The notes beneath the pieces are model-generated. The model worked only from the letters and a program-made list of their open reading frames with translations, had not been told where the DNA came from and ran no database searches. Shown here piece by piece: positions 8,310-16,946 of a stretch of 32,957 nt of DNA; position 1 is the stretch's first letter; each line of letters opens with the position of its first letter. This DNA is from Xanthobacteraceae bacterium. GTDB lineage: Bacteria; Pseudomonadota; Alphaproteobacteria; Rhizobiales; Xanthobacteraceae. The position numbers were made by a program, and so were the translations under genes. Where the stretch lies: assembly GCA_030038995.1 (NCBI GenBank), contig JASHQS010000300.1, positions 1 to 32,957 of the forward strand, given 5' to 3'.

Positions 8310-8577
8310 GAGCGAGCCGCGGCTGGCGTCGTCAAGCGGCGGGTTTTTCGAAGAACGCCAGGTCTGGCGTCGGTTCGCTCTTGCCGCGCGTTTACGGCTC
8401 GATCGGGCTGGTCGCGCGGCTCAATCGGCCGTCTGCGCTCGTTCGGTAATTCCCTTTGATAATGAAACGGATAACGAAACGTTGCGGCACCTTGACGCCG
8501 CTGGCGAAGTCTTCATGCTGGGCCAAGGTTTTGTTCATTCGTACGGGGCGCGCGCATTCGGATCGACGGGAGATGCC

Positions 8578-9951
8578 ATGAGTTCGCTGACCTTGGACCT
8601 CGGCCGTTTCGTTGCCGATCTCACGCTGCGGCAGATTCCGTCGCAGGGCAGCGCCGTCGCGCGCACCGGCATCGCCGATTGCTTCGGCGTCCTGGTCGCG
8701 GGCGCGCGCGACCCCGAGATCGCGCTGGTCGACCGCGAGCTGGGCGGCAATGGCGGCGAGCGCGGCGACGCCGCGCCGTCCGCCGCGCTCATCCCGTCAG
8801 GCGCGCGGCGCGGCGTCGAGAGCGCCGCCTTGATCAACGGCGTTGCCGCGCATGTGCTCGATTACGACGACGTGAGCCTCGACGGGCACCCGAGCGCCGT
8901 GCTGGTGCCGGCGATTCTCGCCCAAGGCGAGGCTAGCGGCGCGAGCGGCGCCGAGATGCTGACCGCCTACGTCGCCGGTTTCGAAGTCTGGGCGGAGCTG
9001 CTCTTGCGCGAACCGGCGCCGCTGCATCGCAAGGGCTGGCACCCCAGCACGGTGCTCGGCACCGTTGCGGCCGCCGCCGCATGCGCCAAGCTGCGCCGCC
9101 TCGATGCGTCGGGCGCCGCGACCGCGATGGCGATCGCGGCCTCGATGGCGTCCGGCTTGGTCGCCAATTTCGGAACGATGACAAAGTCGTTTCAGGTCGG
9201 CCGCGCCGCGCAATCCGGAGTGATCGCGGCGCGGCTCGCGCAGGCCGGACTGACGGCGTCGCTCGACGCGCTGGAACATCCCGCCGGCCTCCTTGCCGCG
9301 CTGTCGCCGCAAGGCAAGGCCGAGCGCGACCGGCCGTTCGCTGTCGCGCACAAGAAGTGGCACATCGTCGAGGCGGGGCTCAACATCAAACGCTACCCGA
9401 TCTGCTACGCCACGCACCGCGCGATCGACGCCGCGCTCGGCCTGGTCGAGCGCTACGATCTGTCGCCCGACAAGGTCGAACGCATTCACGTCTCGACCGG
9501 CAAGACGCAACTCGTCATGCTGCGCAATGCGCGGCCGCAAAGCGGGCTCGAGGCGAAATTTTCCATGCAGTTCGCCATGGCCGCGGCGCTCGTCGCGCGC
9601 AAGGTCGGTCTTGCCGAACTCACCGATGCCTTCGTGCGGCGCCCCGACGTGCAGGCGATCTTTCCGCTGGTGTCGTTCACGGCGACCGACGCCACCATGC
9701 CGGGCTCGGCTTTCGCGCCCGCCGACGCGGTGGAAATCACCACCACATCCGGCGCAACGCTGACCAGCGGCCCGGTCGAATACGCCAAGGGCAGCCACCA
9801 ACGCCCGCTGTCGCGCGCGGAGCTGTGGGTCAAGTTCGCCGATTGTCTCGGCGCCGATTACCCGGCGCCCAGGAAATCGTCGGCGTTCGAAAACCTGATG
9901 ATCTTCGACCGGCTCAACGGCGCCGCGGATCTGGCGTTGCAGAAGCAATAG
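8578..9951 (+). CDS. MmgE/PrpD-family protein (2-methylcitrate dehydratase-like)
   Basis: A 457-residue cytoplasmic enzyme of the MmgE/PrpD fold, which includes 2-methylcitrate dehydratase and cis-aconitate decarboxylase. Visible family features: the N-terminal helical domain with INGVAAHVLDYDDVSLDGHPS (DYDD 95-98, His104 near the active site), then HRKGWHPSTVLGTVAAAAA, KSFQVGRAAQSGVIAARLA, a HIVEAGLNIKRYPICYATHRAIDA segment, and the small C-terminal lid domain. ATG 8578 has GGGAG about 6 nt upstream and gives the normal family length; the longer frame from 8281 crosses the divergent promoter. No propionate-catabolism genes (prpB, prpC) are adjacent, so the true substrate is open. Confidence 0.9.
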   Translation: MSSLTLDLGRFVADLTLRQIPSQGSAVARTGIADCFGVLVAGARDPEIALVDRELGGNGGERGDAAPSAALIPSGARRGVESAALINGVAAHVLDYDDVSLDGHPSAVLVPAILAQGEASGASGAEMLTAYVAGFEVWAELLLREPAPLHRKGWHPSTVLGTVAAAAACAKLRRLDASGAATAMAIAASMASGLVANFGTMTKSFQVGRAAQSGVIAARLAQAGLTASLDALEHPAGLLAALSPQGKAERDRPFAVAHKKWHIVEAGLNIKRYPICYATHRAIDAALGLVERYDLSPDKVERIHVSTGKTQLVMLRNARPQSGLEAKFSMQFAMAAALVARKVGLAELTDAFVRRPDVQAIFPLVSFTATDATMPGSAFAPADAVEITTTSGATLTSGPVEYAKGSHQRPLSRAELWVKFADCLGADYPAPRKSSAFENLMIFDRLNGAADLALQKQ

Positions 9952-9991
9952 CTGCTGTCGCAGAGCGCGCGAGTTCGCGCCTACCGGAACG

Positions 9992-11878
9992 CTAAGCGCG
10001 CGGGACTATGTTTTTTCTGATCAATTGCGCGACGACGCTTTCGGCCATTTGCTCGGGGCTGGTGCCGACCGTGCGCAAATGAATCTCGGGCGCCGGCGGC
10101 GCTTGGTACGGCGCGTCCACGCCGGTGAAATTCTTGATCCTGCCATCCATGGCCTTGGCGTAGAGGCCCTTCGGATCGCGCCGAATGCATTCGTCGATCG
10201 GCGTGTCGACAAACACCTCGACAAACTCCCCCTCCGCGACCAACCCGCGCACCATCTCGCGCTCTGCGCGATAAGGCGAAATGAACGAGCACAGCACGAT
10301 GAGCCCGCCTTCCACCATCAGCTTGGCGACTTCGCCGGCCCGGCGGATGTTTTCCACGCGGTCGGCTTCGGTAAAGCCGAGATCGCGGCTCAGCCCGTGG
10401 CGGACATTGTCGCCGTCGAGCAGCATGGTGTGATGCCCCATGGCGTGCAGGCGCTGTTCCACCAGATCGGCAATCGTCGACTTGCCGGCGCCGGAAAGAC
10501 CGGTGAACCAGACAATGGCCGGCTGCTGGCGCTTGAGGGCCGCGCGCTGGCGCTTGCCGAGCAGCAACCTTTGCCAATGCACGTTGGCGCCGCGGCGCAG
10601 CCCGAAGGCGATCATGCCGGCGCCCAGCGTGCGGTTGCTCGAGCGGTCGATAATGATGAACGAGCCGGTCCGGCGATTGGCCTCGTAGGGATCGAAGGCA
10701 ATCGGCGCGGCAGTGGCCAGATTGCAAAAAGCAATGTCGTTGAGACCGAGCGTGGGCGCCGCCAGATGTTCGCGGCTGTTGGGATCGATGCGATATTTTA
10801 TTGCCGTTACCGTGATCGGCGTCGTTTTCGTTGCCAGCCGCGCCAAATAGGAGCGGCCCGGCATCAGCGGCTCGTTGTCCATCCAGATGACGTGGGCGGC
10901 GAACTGGTCGGAGACTTCGGGACGCGCGGTCGGGCTGACCAGGATGTCGCCCCTGCAGACGTCTATCTCATCGGTCAGCGTCACCGTTATCGCCGCGCCG
11001 GGACCGGCGGCGAGCGGCCCGTCGCCGGTCACGATCTCCTTCACCCGCGAGCTATGGCCGGTCGTCGCCACCACAACCGTGTCGCCGACCTGGATACGCC
11101 CGCTCGCCACCGTGCCGGCATAACCGCGAAAATCGGAATTGAGGCGATTCACCCACTGCACCGGGAAGCGAAGCGGCTTCTCGACAGCGGCGTCGGCTTC
11201 CACCGGGATTGTTTCCAGGCACTCGATCAGCGAAGGGCCGCGATACCATGGCATGTTACCGGAGCGGTTGACGACATTGTCGCCGAACCGCGCCGAAATT
11301 GGTATCGGAATCACCGCGGTGAAGCCGAGCTGCGCGGCGAAGGCGGCATAATCACCCACGATCCGATCGAATGTCGCCTGCGAAAAATCCACCAGATCGA
11401 TCTTGTTGACGGCGAGGATCACGTGGTGGATGCCCAACAGCGCGCAAATCAGCGAATGCCGCCGGGTCTGCACCAGCACCCCCTTGCGCGCGTCGACCAG
11501 GATCACCGCCAGCTCGGCATTGGAAGCGCCGGTCGCCATGTTGCGCGTATAATGCTCGTGGCCCGGCGTATCGGCGACGATGAACGCGCGCCTGCCGGTG
11601 GTGAAAAAGCGATAGGCGACGTCGATGGTAATGCCCTGCTCGCGCTCCGCCTCGAGGCCGTCCACCAGCAGGGCAAAATCGATCGCTTCGCCGGCGGTGC
11701 CGTGGCGGCGCGAATCCTCCGCCAGCGCCCGCAATTGATCGTCGTAGAGAATCCTGGAATCGTGCAGCAGGCGCCCGATCAGCGTGGACTTGCCGTCGTC
11801 GACTGATCCCGCCGTGATGAAGCGCAAAAGGTCGCATTCATGCTCGTGCTGGCGCCGTGCCGCGGCGGGCGTGTGCAT
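9992..11878 (-). CDS. cysNC: CysNC: sulfate adenylyltransferase subunit 1 / adenylylsulfate kinase fusion
   Basis: Bifunctional sulfate-activation enzyme of 628 residues. The N-terminal CysN GTPase (about 15-430) shows AGSVDDGKSTL (P-loop, 24-31), DTPGHEHYTRNMATGAS and NKIDLVDF and drives ATP plus sulfate to APS with CysD. The C-terminal CysC kinase (about 445-628) has GLSGAGKST, DGDNVRHGLSRDLGF and FVDTPIDECIRRDPKGLYAKA and phosphorylates APS to PAPS. The fusion is common in rhizobial-type bacteria (NodQ-like). The ATG at 11878 shares its A with the cysD TGA, so the two are co-translated. The product could feed cysteine synthesis or sulfated polysaccharides; no cysH, sulfotransferase or nod gene is in view. 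Confidence 0.96.
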   Translation of the reverse strand: MHTPAAARRQHEHECDLLRFITAGSVDDGKSTLIGRLLHDSRILYDDQLRALAEDSRRHGTAGEAIDFALLVDGLEAEREQGITIDVAYRFFTTGRRAFIVADTPGHEHYTRNMATGASNAELAVILVDARKGVLVQTRRHSLICALLGIHHVILAVNKIDLVDFSQATFDRIVGDYAAFAAQLGFTAVIPIPISARFGDNVVNRSGNMPWYRGPSLIECLETIPVEADAAVEKPLRFPVQWVNRLNSDFRGYAGTVASGRIQVGDTVVVATTGHSSRVKEIVTGDGPLAAGPGAAITVTLTDEIDVCRGDILVSPTARPEVSDQFAAHVIWMDNEPLMPGRSYLARLATKTTPITVTAIKYRIDPNSREHLAAPTLGLNDIAFCNLATAAPIAFDPYEANRRTGSFIIIDRSSNRTLGAGMIAFGLRRGANVHWQRLLLGKRQRAALKRQQPAIVWFTGLSGAGKSTIADLVEQRLHAMGHHTMLLDGDNVRHGLSRDLGFTEADRVENIRRAGEVAKLMVEGGLIVLCSFISPYRAEREMVRGLVAEGEFVEVFVDTPIDECIRRDPKGLYAKAMDGRIKNFTGVDAPYQAPPAPEIHLRTVGTSPEQMAESVVAQLIRKNIVPRA

Positions 11879-12840
11879 CAGAAATAGCCCTCGCGCTTTT
11901 TTTTCTCCATCGAGGCAACTTCATCAGTGTCGATCAGGCGGCCTTGCCGCTCCGACGTGCGGGCGGTCTGCAGCTCGGCGATAATATCGTCGATCGAAGC
12001 GGCCTGCGATTCGATCGCGGCGGTGAGCGGATAGCAGCCAAGGGTACGGAAGCGGACGCGCCGCAACTGCGGCCGCTCGCCGGGCCGCAGCGGCAGGCGG
12101 TCGTCATCGACCATGATCCATGCGCCATCGCGCTCGACCACCGGCCGCTCGGCCGCAAAGTAGAGCGGCACGACCGCAATGTTTTCCGATCGGATATATT
12201 GCCAGACGTCCAGTTCGGTCCAGTTCGACAGCGGGAATACCCGGATCGACTCGCCTTCGTTGATGCGGGTGTTGAACAGGTTCCACAGTTCGGGGCGCTG
12301 GTTGCGGGGATCCCAGGCGTGGCCGCGCGAACGGAACGAAAAGATGCGTTCCTTGGCGCGGCTCTTTTCCTCGTCGCGCCGCGCGCCGCCGAAGGCGGCA
12401 TCGAAGCCGAACTGGTCGAGCGCCTGCTTCAGCGCCTCCGTCTTCATCACGCGCGTGTACGGAGCGGATCCCGAGGTCAGCGGATGCATGCCGGCGGCGA
12501 GGCCCTCGCGGTTGACGTGGACGATGAGCTTGACGCCCAGCCGCCGCGCGGTAGCGTCGCGGAACGCGATCATGTCGCGGAACTTCCAGGTCGTGTCGAT
12601 GTGCAGCAGCGGAAACGGCGGCGGCGCCGGATAGAAGGCCTTCACGGCAAGGTGCAGCATCACGCTGGAGTCCTTGCCGATCGAATAGAGCATCACCGGA
12701 TGCTTCAGCTCCGCCACCACCTCGCGCATGATCTCGATCGATTCGGCCTCGAGCCGCCTCAAGTGCGAAGGCATAGCGTGGCGGCTGCCGGCCCCAGCGA
12801 GGTTGTCGGGCGCCTGAAGGTCCATGACAAAGCTTAGCAC
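11878..12840 (-). CDS. cysD: CysD: sulfate adenylyltransferase subunit 2
   Basis: Catalytic small subunit of ATP sulfurylase, acting with CysN to form APS. About 320 residues of the PAPS reductase/ATP pyrophosphatase fold: [18 protein letters not shown], the PP-loop [11 protein letters not shown] (53-59), [49 protein letters not shown]-like and [13 protein letters not shown] are all present. The start is uncertain: 12840, ATG 12825 and ATG 12774 ([12 protein letters not shown], closest to the usual family start) are possible and none has a strong ribosome site. It is the first gene of the cysD-cysNC pair. The region upstream has a GGCTGTGG/CCACAGCC dyad (12898-12948) and then an IS remnant. 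Confidence 0.95.
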   Translation of the reverse strand: MLSFVMDLQAPDNLAGAGSRHAMPSHLRRLEAESIEIMREVVAELKHPVMLYSIGKDSSVMLHLAVKAFYPAPPPFPLLHIDTTWKFRDMIAFRDATARRLGVKLIVHVNREGLAAGMHPLTSGSAPYTRVMKTEALKQALDQFGFDAAFGGARRDEEKSRAKERIFSFRSRGHAWDPRNQRPELWNLFNTRINEGESIRVFPLSNWTELDVWQYIRSENIAVVPLYFAAERPVVERDGAWIMVDDDRLPLRPGERPQLRRVRFRTLGCYPLTAAIESQAASIDDIIAELQTARTSERQGRLIDTDEVASMEKKKREGYF

Positions 12841-12897
12841 GCGGACGGCTGCAGCGACAGGCGGACCGCGGCGGACCGCGGACCGCTGCGGCCGGGC

Positions 12898-12948
12898 GGC
12901 TGTGGATTCGTGGACGACGCAACAGCGTTGCCCACAAGCCCCACAGCC
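12898..12948. repeat. Nested inverted repeats upstream of cysD
   Basis: GGCTGTGG (12898-12905) pairs with CCACAGCC (12941-12948). Inside lies a small hairpin, GCAAC-AGC-GTTGC. It could be a regulatory leader of cysDNC or the outer end of the damaged IS next to it. A short tandem of GCGGACCGCG occurs just before it (12861-12880). Confidence 0.35.
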
Positions 12949-13110
12949 GCAGCAGCAGAAGCGGACAATATGATGTGCTGCAAACCGCGGACATCCTCAC
13001 GCGCTACCGACGGCGTGTTAGCGGAGGTCGGCGAACAAACGCGAGGTCGCTGGCGAAGGGAGTGGAATCCAATTCTTTCGAATTCTTCCTTGTATTCAAA
13101 AGGATAGTAA

Positions 13111-13244
13111 CGCCAATTTGCGAAACACTTCCCGAGATGCCGTCTCAGTTCTCCGTACAGCGTCTTTCTGCGATACTTGGGAATGAACACTACGTGATAT
13201 TTGCACTCCCACTTCGTGTGGCTTAGGCTCTCGTAATCGTCCAT
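13111..13244 (-). pseudogene. IS200/IS605-type transposase (TnpA, Y1) remnant
   Basis: The first 38-40 residues from ATG 13244 (MDDYESLSHTKWECKYHVVF, then IPKYRRKTLYGELRRHLG) are the well-known N-terminus of IS200-family TnpA, including the HVVF segment of the HUH relaxase fold. At 13131-13133 the frame breaks: one G appears to be missing from a G run, and the continuation EVFRKLA is found in the next frame. Homology ends at about 13111, so the catalytic HUH pair and tyrosine are gone. AGGAGAG precedes the start. The remnant separates cysD from the Liv operon and marks an old insertion and deletion point. Confidence 0.82.
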
Positions 13245-13333
13245 CGCGAAACTCTCCTTCGTGTGCGTGGTGGCTCACGAATCGAGAGTCTTGTCGATGG
13301 ACGACTGCCTTAGATATCAAACTTCTACTGCCA

Positions 13334-13350
13334 CCCCGGCAGAGCCGGGG
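13334..13350. repeat. Perfect hairpin upstream of the IS200-type remnant
   Basis: CCCCGGC-AGA-GCCGGGG (13334-13340, 13344-13350), about 90 bp upstream of the transposase start. IS200/IS605 elements carry subterminal hairpins as transposase recognition sites, so this may be the surviving end. It could instead act as a terminator for the Liv operon that ends at 13528, though no T-run follows. Confidence 0.5.
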
Positions 13351-13527
13351 GGCCTCCCTTGGTAGGCTAGGCAGCGGGACCCCTCGATCGGTTCTACGAT
13401 TAAGGTCGACGGATGGTCGTATTCCGACGTATTGGCGAGGGGCTGTTCCCGGGTCTGGTCGAGCTTACGGCCGCCGCCCTGGTATGCTGGCGCGGATTTT
13501 GCAAATTCAGAGCATCTAAGGGCTGCG

Positions 13528-14613
13528 TTATTGATCTTTCTTCCAGACCAGGCGGCGCCGGATCGGCAACAGTTCAAGCCCGTAGCTTTGCGAGAGGTAA
13601 CCCCACAGCCCCTTGGGGGCGAACAGCATGACGAGAATCGCCAGCACGCCCAAAAGGATAAGATATACGGCGCCGTAGCTCGCCAGATAGTTTTGCATCA
13701 GATAAAAAATCAGCGTGCCCAGAATCGGACCCTCGATCGTGCCAATGCCGCCAATGACAACGATAAAGATGACATAGGCGGTCCAATCCAGCACCGAGAA
13801 CGCCGCGTCGGGGGAAATGCGCGCCTTCTGCAGATAAATGAGCGCACCGATCATGCCGGTGACGGCAGCGGCGATGACATAGACGGCAAGCTTCACACGC
13901 GCGTTGTCGATGCCAACACTTGCCGCCGCCTCCTCGGAATCCCGGATTGCGCCGAGCGCAAGCCCGCGCCGCGAGCGAAGAATGAGATAGACAAGCAGGG
14001 TGGTTCCGACCGCAAGTGCGAGCGCCGCCCAGTAGGAGATGATATCGCGCGCCGCCGGCGTCCTCACGTCGAGAAGCGATTTGACCCGGTCAATGGCAAA
14101 GACCGCGTTGGTGATATCGGGGCCGAGCGATGTTCCTGTGCCGCCTCCCAATTGCCGAAATTGCGCAAACGACAGGCGATAGACTTCGGCAACCACCCAA
14201 GTGCCGATGGCGAAATAGGCACCGCGCAGCCGAAACACGATGAGCGCGGTCGGCAACGCGAACAGCGCAGAAATTGCGCCGGCAAGGATGATCGCGACAA
14301 GCGGATCGATGCCCGCAATAAGCGTCAGGGCGAACAAAATGTAGCCGCCCAGACCGACGAAGGCCTGCTGACCGACCGAAACCAGCCCGGTGTAGCCTGC
14401 CAGCAAATTCCAGCATTGCGCCAGCGCCAGCATGTATAAGACAAAGATCATGTTTTCGAGAAGATCGCGTCCGGCGAATAAGGGAAGTGCGGCCAACAGG
14501 GCGACCACGATGAGCGTGCCCACCGCCGCCATCAGCGAGACCGGCGTTCCGGTTTCGATGCGGTAATGTCCGGCGCCGGCCAAAGGTTTGTTCTGCTCCG
14601 CCATTTGCCGCAC
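13528..14613 (-). CDS. Branched-chain amino acid-type ABC transporter permease (LivM family), operon 1
   Basis: Inner membrane permease of about 361 residues, second membrane subunit of transporter 1. It has the LivM layout: an N-terminal cytoplasmic tail, about ten hydrophobic segments, the conserved NLLAGYTGLVSVGQQAFVGLGGY motif near residue 70, the EAAASVGIDNARVKLAVYVIAA coupling helix and the VVIGGIGTIEGPILGTLIFYL motif. The frame opens at GTG 14613 immediately after the LivH stop (14614); ATG 14604 is an alternative. It is last in the operon, about 280 bp before the IS remnant. Family members carry branched-chain amino acids, amides or aromatic acids; the substrate here is set by the binding protein and is unknown. 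Confidence 0.93.
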   Translation of the reverse strand: MRQMAEQNKPLAGAGHYRIETGTPVSLMAAVGTLIVVALLAALPLFAGRDLLENMIFVLYMLALAQCWNLLAGYTGLVSVGQQAFVGLGGYILFALTLIAGIDPLVAIILAGAISALFALPTALIVFRLRGAYFAIGTWVVAEVYRLSFAQFRQLGGGTGTSLGPDITNAVFAIDRVKSLLDVRTPAARDIISYWAALALAVGTTLLVYLILRSRRGLALGAIRDSEEAAASVGIDNARVKLAVYVIAAAVTGMIGALIYLQKARISPDAAFSVLDWTAYVIFIVVIGGIGTIEGPILGTLIFYLMQNYLASYGAVYLILLGVLAILVMLFAPKGLWGYLSQSYGLELLPIRRRLVWKKDQ

Positions 14614-15483
14614 CTAATCGACGGCCCGCGGGAAGAGGCCGCGAGGCCGAAACACAAGGATGGTCAGGAACGCAACATGGCCGGCGAGAATCTGCCACTC
14701 TGGATTGATCTGGGCGCCGACCGTCTGCGCGACGCCGATGATGATGCCTCCCGCCAGCGTGCCCCAGAAACTGCCCAAGCCGCCAACAATGACGGCTTCG
14801 AACGCATAGAGCAGGCGTTCCGGCCCTATGGTCGGATCGAAGTTGGCACGCATGCCGAGATAAAGCGCCGCAATCGTCACGACGACGAAAGCGAGCCCCG
14901 TGGCGACCGAGAAAATACGCGGATGATCGATACCCATGAGCTGGGAGATTTCGAGATCGTCGGCGGTGGCGCGAAAGGCGCGGCCGAGAGCGGTGCGATA
15001 GAAAATGAAATTGAGCACCAGGATGACGACGATCGCAGAGGCAAGCGTCAGCAGCGGAACCACGCCGACGCTGACCGCATGGCCTAGCGCGATTGAAGAC
15101 GTTTCGATCGAACCGCCATGCAAGCGCCGACTGTCGGCCGAATAGAGTTCGAGCAGGCCGTTTTCGATGATGATCGACAGGCCGAAGGTCACAAGCAGCG
15201 GTGGCAGGAGGCCGCGGCCGAGCGCGCGGTTGAGAAGGCAATATTGCAGGGCAAAGCCGGCCAGGAACATGATCGGAAGCGCCGCAAGCGTGGCGGCAAA
15301 CGGATCGATATGAAGCCACGCCGCAACGCTAAGGACGACGAACGCGGCGAGAATGATCAGATCGCCATGCGCCAGGTTGACCAGCCGCATGATGCCGAAA
15401 ATCAGCGACAGGCCGGCGGCGAACAGCGCATAAAGTCCGCCGAGCAGGACGCCTTCGATCAGCGCATTGGTCCACAGGATCAT
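14614..15483 (-). CDS. Branched-chain amino acid-type ABC transporter permease (LivH family), operon 1
   Basis: Inner membrane permease of 289 residues. ATG 15483 begins MILWTNALIEGVLLGGLYAL, the normal LivH start, followed by GLSLIFGIMRLVNLAHGDLI, a central FGLSIIIENGL segment, the RATADDLEISQLMGI coupling loop and EAVIVGGLGSFWGTLAGGIIIG. The open frame extends far upstream (to 15876), but that part is antisense-like sequence within LivF and is excluded. It follows LivF with a one-base gap (15483/15485) and abuts LivM, so the genes are tightly coupled. It works as a heterodimer with LivM and the LivG/LivF ATPases. Confidence 0.93.
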   Translation of the reverse strand: MILWTNALIEGVLLGGLYALFAAGLSLIFGIMRLVNLAHGDLIILAAFVVLSVAAWLHIDPFAATLAALPIMFLAGFALQYCLLNRALGRGLLPPLLVTFGLSIIIENGLLELYSADSRRLHGGSIETSSIALGHAVSVGVVPLLTLASAIVVILVLNFIFYRTALGRAFRATADDLEISQLMGIDHPRIFSVATGLAFVVVTIAALYLGMRANFDPTIGPERLLYAFEAVIVGGLGSFWGTLAGGIIIGVAQTVGAQINPEWQILAGHVAFLTILVFRPRGLFPRAVD

Positions 15484-15484
15484 A

Positions 15485-16198
15485 TCAGGTGCCGAAATAG
15501 GCGAGGTGGATCTGTTCGCGCGATAGCTCTGCCGGGCGGCCGGACAGCGAGCAGCGGCCTTCCTGGAAGCAGTAGATGCGATCCGACACCCTGAACGCCT
15601 GCACGATATCCTGCTCGACCACCACGACGCTCGTTCCCGCCGCCTTGATCTGCAGCAGCGCGTTGTAAAGGTCGCGGATGACAATCGGCGCAAGGCCGAG
15701 ACTGATCTCGTCGCATAAAAGCACGCGCGGGTTGGAGACGAGCGCGCGGCCGATCGCCGCCATCTGCTGCTCGCCGCCGGACAGCGTCGTGCTGGCGCTG
15801 TGGCGGCGCGCCTTGAGCGCCGGAAACAGCGCATAGATTTTGTCCAGCGGCCATGGTCCAGGTGCGCTGCGCCCATAGCGGCCGATCAAAAGATTCTCCT
15901 CCACGGTGAGGGAAGGAAAGAGCCGGCGGCCTTCCGGCACCAGCGCAATGCCGCGCTTCATGACGTCGGCTGCCGGACGGGCACCGATCGGCTGGCCGTC
16001 GAACCAGACCGATTCGGCCGGTCCGCGGATCAGGCCGACGATCGATTTGAGATAAGTCGATTTGCCGGCGCCGTTGGCGCCGATGATGGCGACTGTTTCG
16101 CCCGGTTGCAGAGCCGTGTCGATGCCGTAGAGCGCCTGAAAGTCGCCGTAAAAGGCCGTAAGCCCGCGCGTTTCCAATAGCGCCATGCCGGGCCTCAC
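15485..16198 (-). CDS. ABC transporter ATP-binding protein (LivF family), operon 1
   Basis: Cytoplasmic ATPase of 237 residues powering transporter 1. Walker A GANGAGKSTYLKSI (near 40), signature LSGGEQQMAAIGRAL, Walker B VLLCDEISLGLAP and the switch histidine region VVVVEQDIVQAFRVSDRIYC are all intact. The DEISLGLAP form is characteristic of LivF. The frame opens at GTG 16198; ATG 16186 (MALLETRGLTAFYG) is equally possible. It overlaps the LivG stop by a few bases, as usual in liv operons. The C-terminal HLAYFGT resembles the EAYLG ending of LivF proteins. Confidence 0.94.
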   Translation of the reverse strand: MRPGMALLETRGLTAFYGDFQALYGIDTALQPGETVAIIGANGAGKSTYLKSIVGLIRGPAESVWFDGQPIGARPAADVMKRGIALVPEGRRLFPSLTVEENLLIGRYGRSAPGPWPLDKIYALFPALKARRHSASTTLSGGEQQMAAIGRALVSNPRVLLCDEISLGLAPIVIRDLYNALLQIKAAGTSVVVVEQDIVQAFRVSDRIYCFQEGRCSLSGRPAELSREQIHLAYFGT

Positions 16199-16914
16199 GC
16201 CTCGATGCCGATGTAGATTTGCCTTACGTCCGGAGAACCCATGACCGCAGCCGGCTTTCCCTCGGCGATCTTCCTGCCGAAATTAAGCACGATCAGTCTT
16301 CCGACCGCAGCGGTCAAAGCATGGACGATGTGCTCAATCCAGACGATCGTGACGCCGCTCGCATGGAGCTCCTTGATCGTGCCGACGAGCTCGGTGCACT
16401 CGCTTTCGGTCAGGCCGCCGGCAATCTCGTCGAGCAGCAGGAGACGCGGCGAGGTCGCGAGCGCCCGCGCCAGTTCCAGGCGCTTGCGTTCGAGCAAGGT
16501 CAACGAACCGGCGAGCGCATTGGCGCGCCGCAATAGTCCCAGCCGTTCGAGAACTTGACCGCAGAGCTGCGCCGCGCCCGCTTCCGTCTTGTGCCGGCCG
16601 TGAACGGCCGCTACCAGGAGATTTTCAAAAACGGTCAGGGTCTCGAACGGCTGCGGAATTTGATAGGATCGGGCGATGCCGGCAATGCATCGCTCGTGGG
16701 GCCGTGCCGACGTGATATCGCGCCCGTCGAGACGGATAGTGCCGGCGTCGGGAAATAGGCGGCCGGCGATCAGATTGAACAGCGTGGTCTTACCCGCGCC
16801 GTTCGGGCCGATGATGCCGAGCGCCTCACCGGACTCGACGGCGAGCTCGATGTCGTCGGCCGCGACCACCGATCCGAAGTATTTTCGCAGCCCGTGGATT
16901 TCCAGCAGGGGCAC
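16195..16914 (-). CDS. ABC transporter ATP-binding protein (LivG family), operon 1
   Basis: Cytoplasmic ATPase of 239 residues, partner of LivF. Walker A GPNGAGKTTLFNLIAG is intact and the LivG-type GRDITSARPHERCIAGIARSYQIP follows. The signature region reads LTLLERKRLELARAL rather than LSGGQ, and Walker B is LLLLDEIAGGLTESE where classical LivG has DEPAAGMN. The second operon's LivG shares this pattern (LGLLDRKRLE, DEIGGGLTDEE), so both belong to one divergent subfamily. GTG 16914 is the apparent start. It lies 32 bp after the binding-protein stop and overlaps LivF, making this the second gene of the operon. Confidence 0.93.
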   Translation of the reverse strand: MPLLEIHGLRKYFGSVVAADDIELAVESGEALGIIGPNGAGKTTLFNLIAGRLFPDAGTIRLDGRDITSARPHERCIAGIARSYQIPQPFETLTVFENLLVAAVHGRHKTEAGAAQLCGQVLERLGLLRRANALAGSLTLLERKRLELARALATSPRLLLLDEIAGGLTESECTELVGTIKELHASGVTIVWIEHIVHALTAAVGRLIVLNFGRKIAEGKPAAVMGSPDVRQIYIGIEA

Positions 16915-16946
16915 AGACGCATGCCGTCGATCGTTGCCCTAGACGC

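Noticed and set aside
8219-8335. Longer N-terminus for the DUF892 protein
   Set aside because: It would include the promoter at 8285-8309, and the family starts at MGLFSKDIK.
9967-9980. Intrinsic terminator between the PrpD-like gene and cysNC
   Set aside because: GCGCGA-GT-TCGCGC is a short dyad with too small a loop and no T-run; in GC-rich DNA this is likely chance.
13317-13577. Minus-strand 86-codon frame between LivM and the IS remnant
   Set aside because: It overlaps the 3' end of LivM in another frame and encodes the CCCCGGC hairpin as part of its sequence; no recognisable domain or ribosome site.
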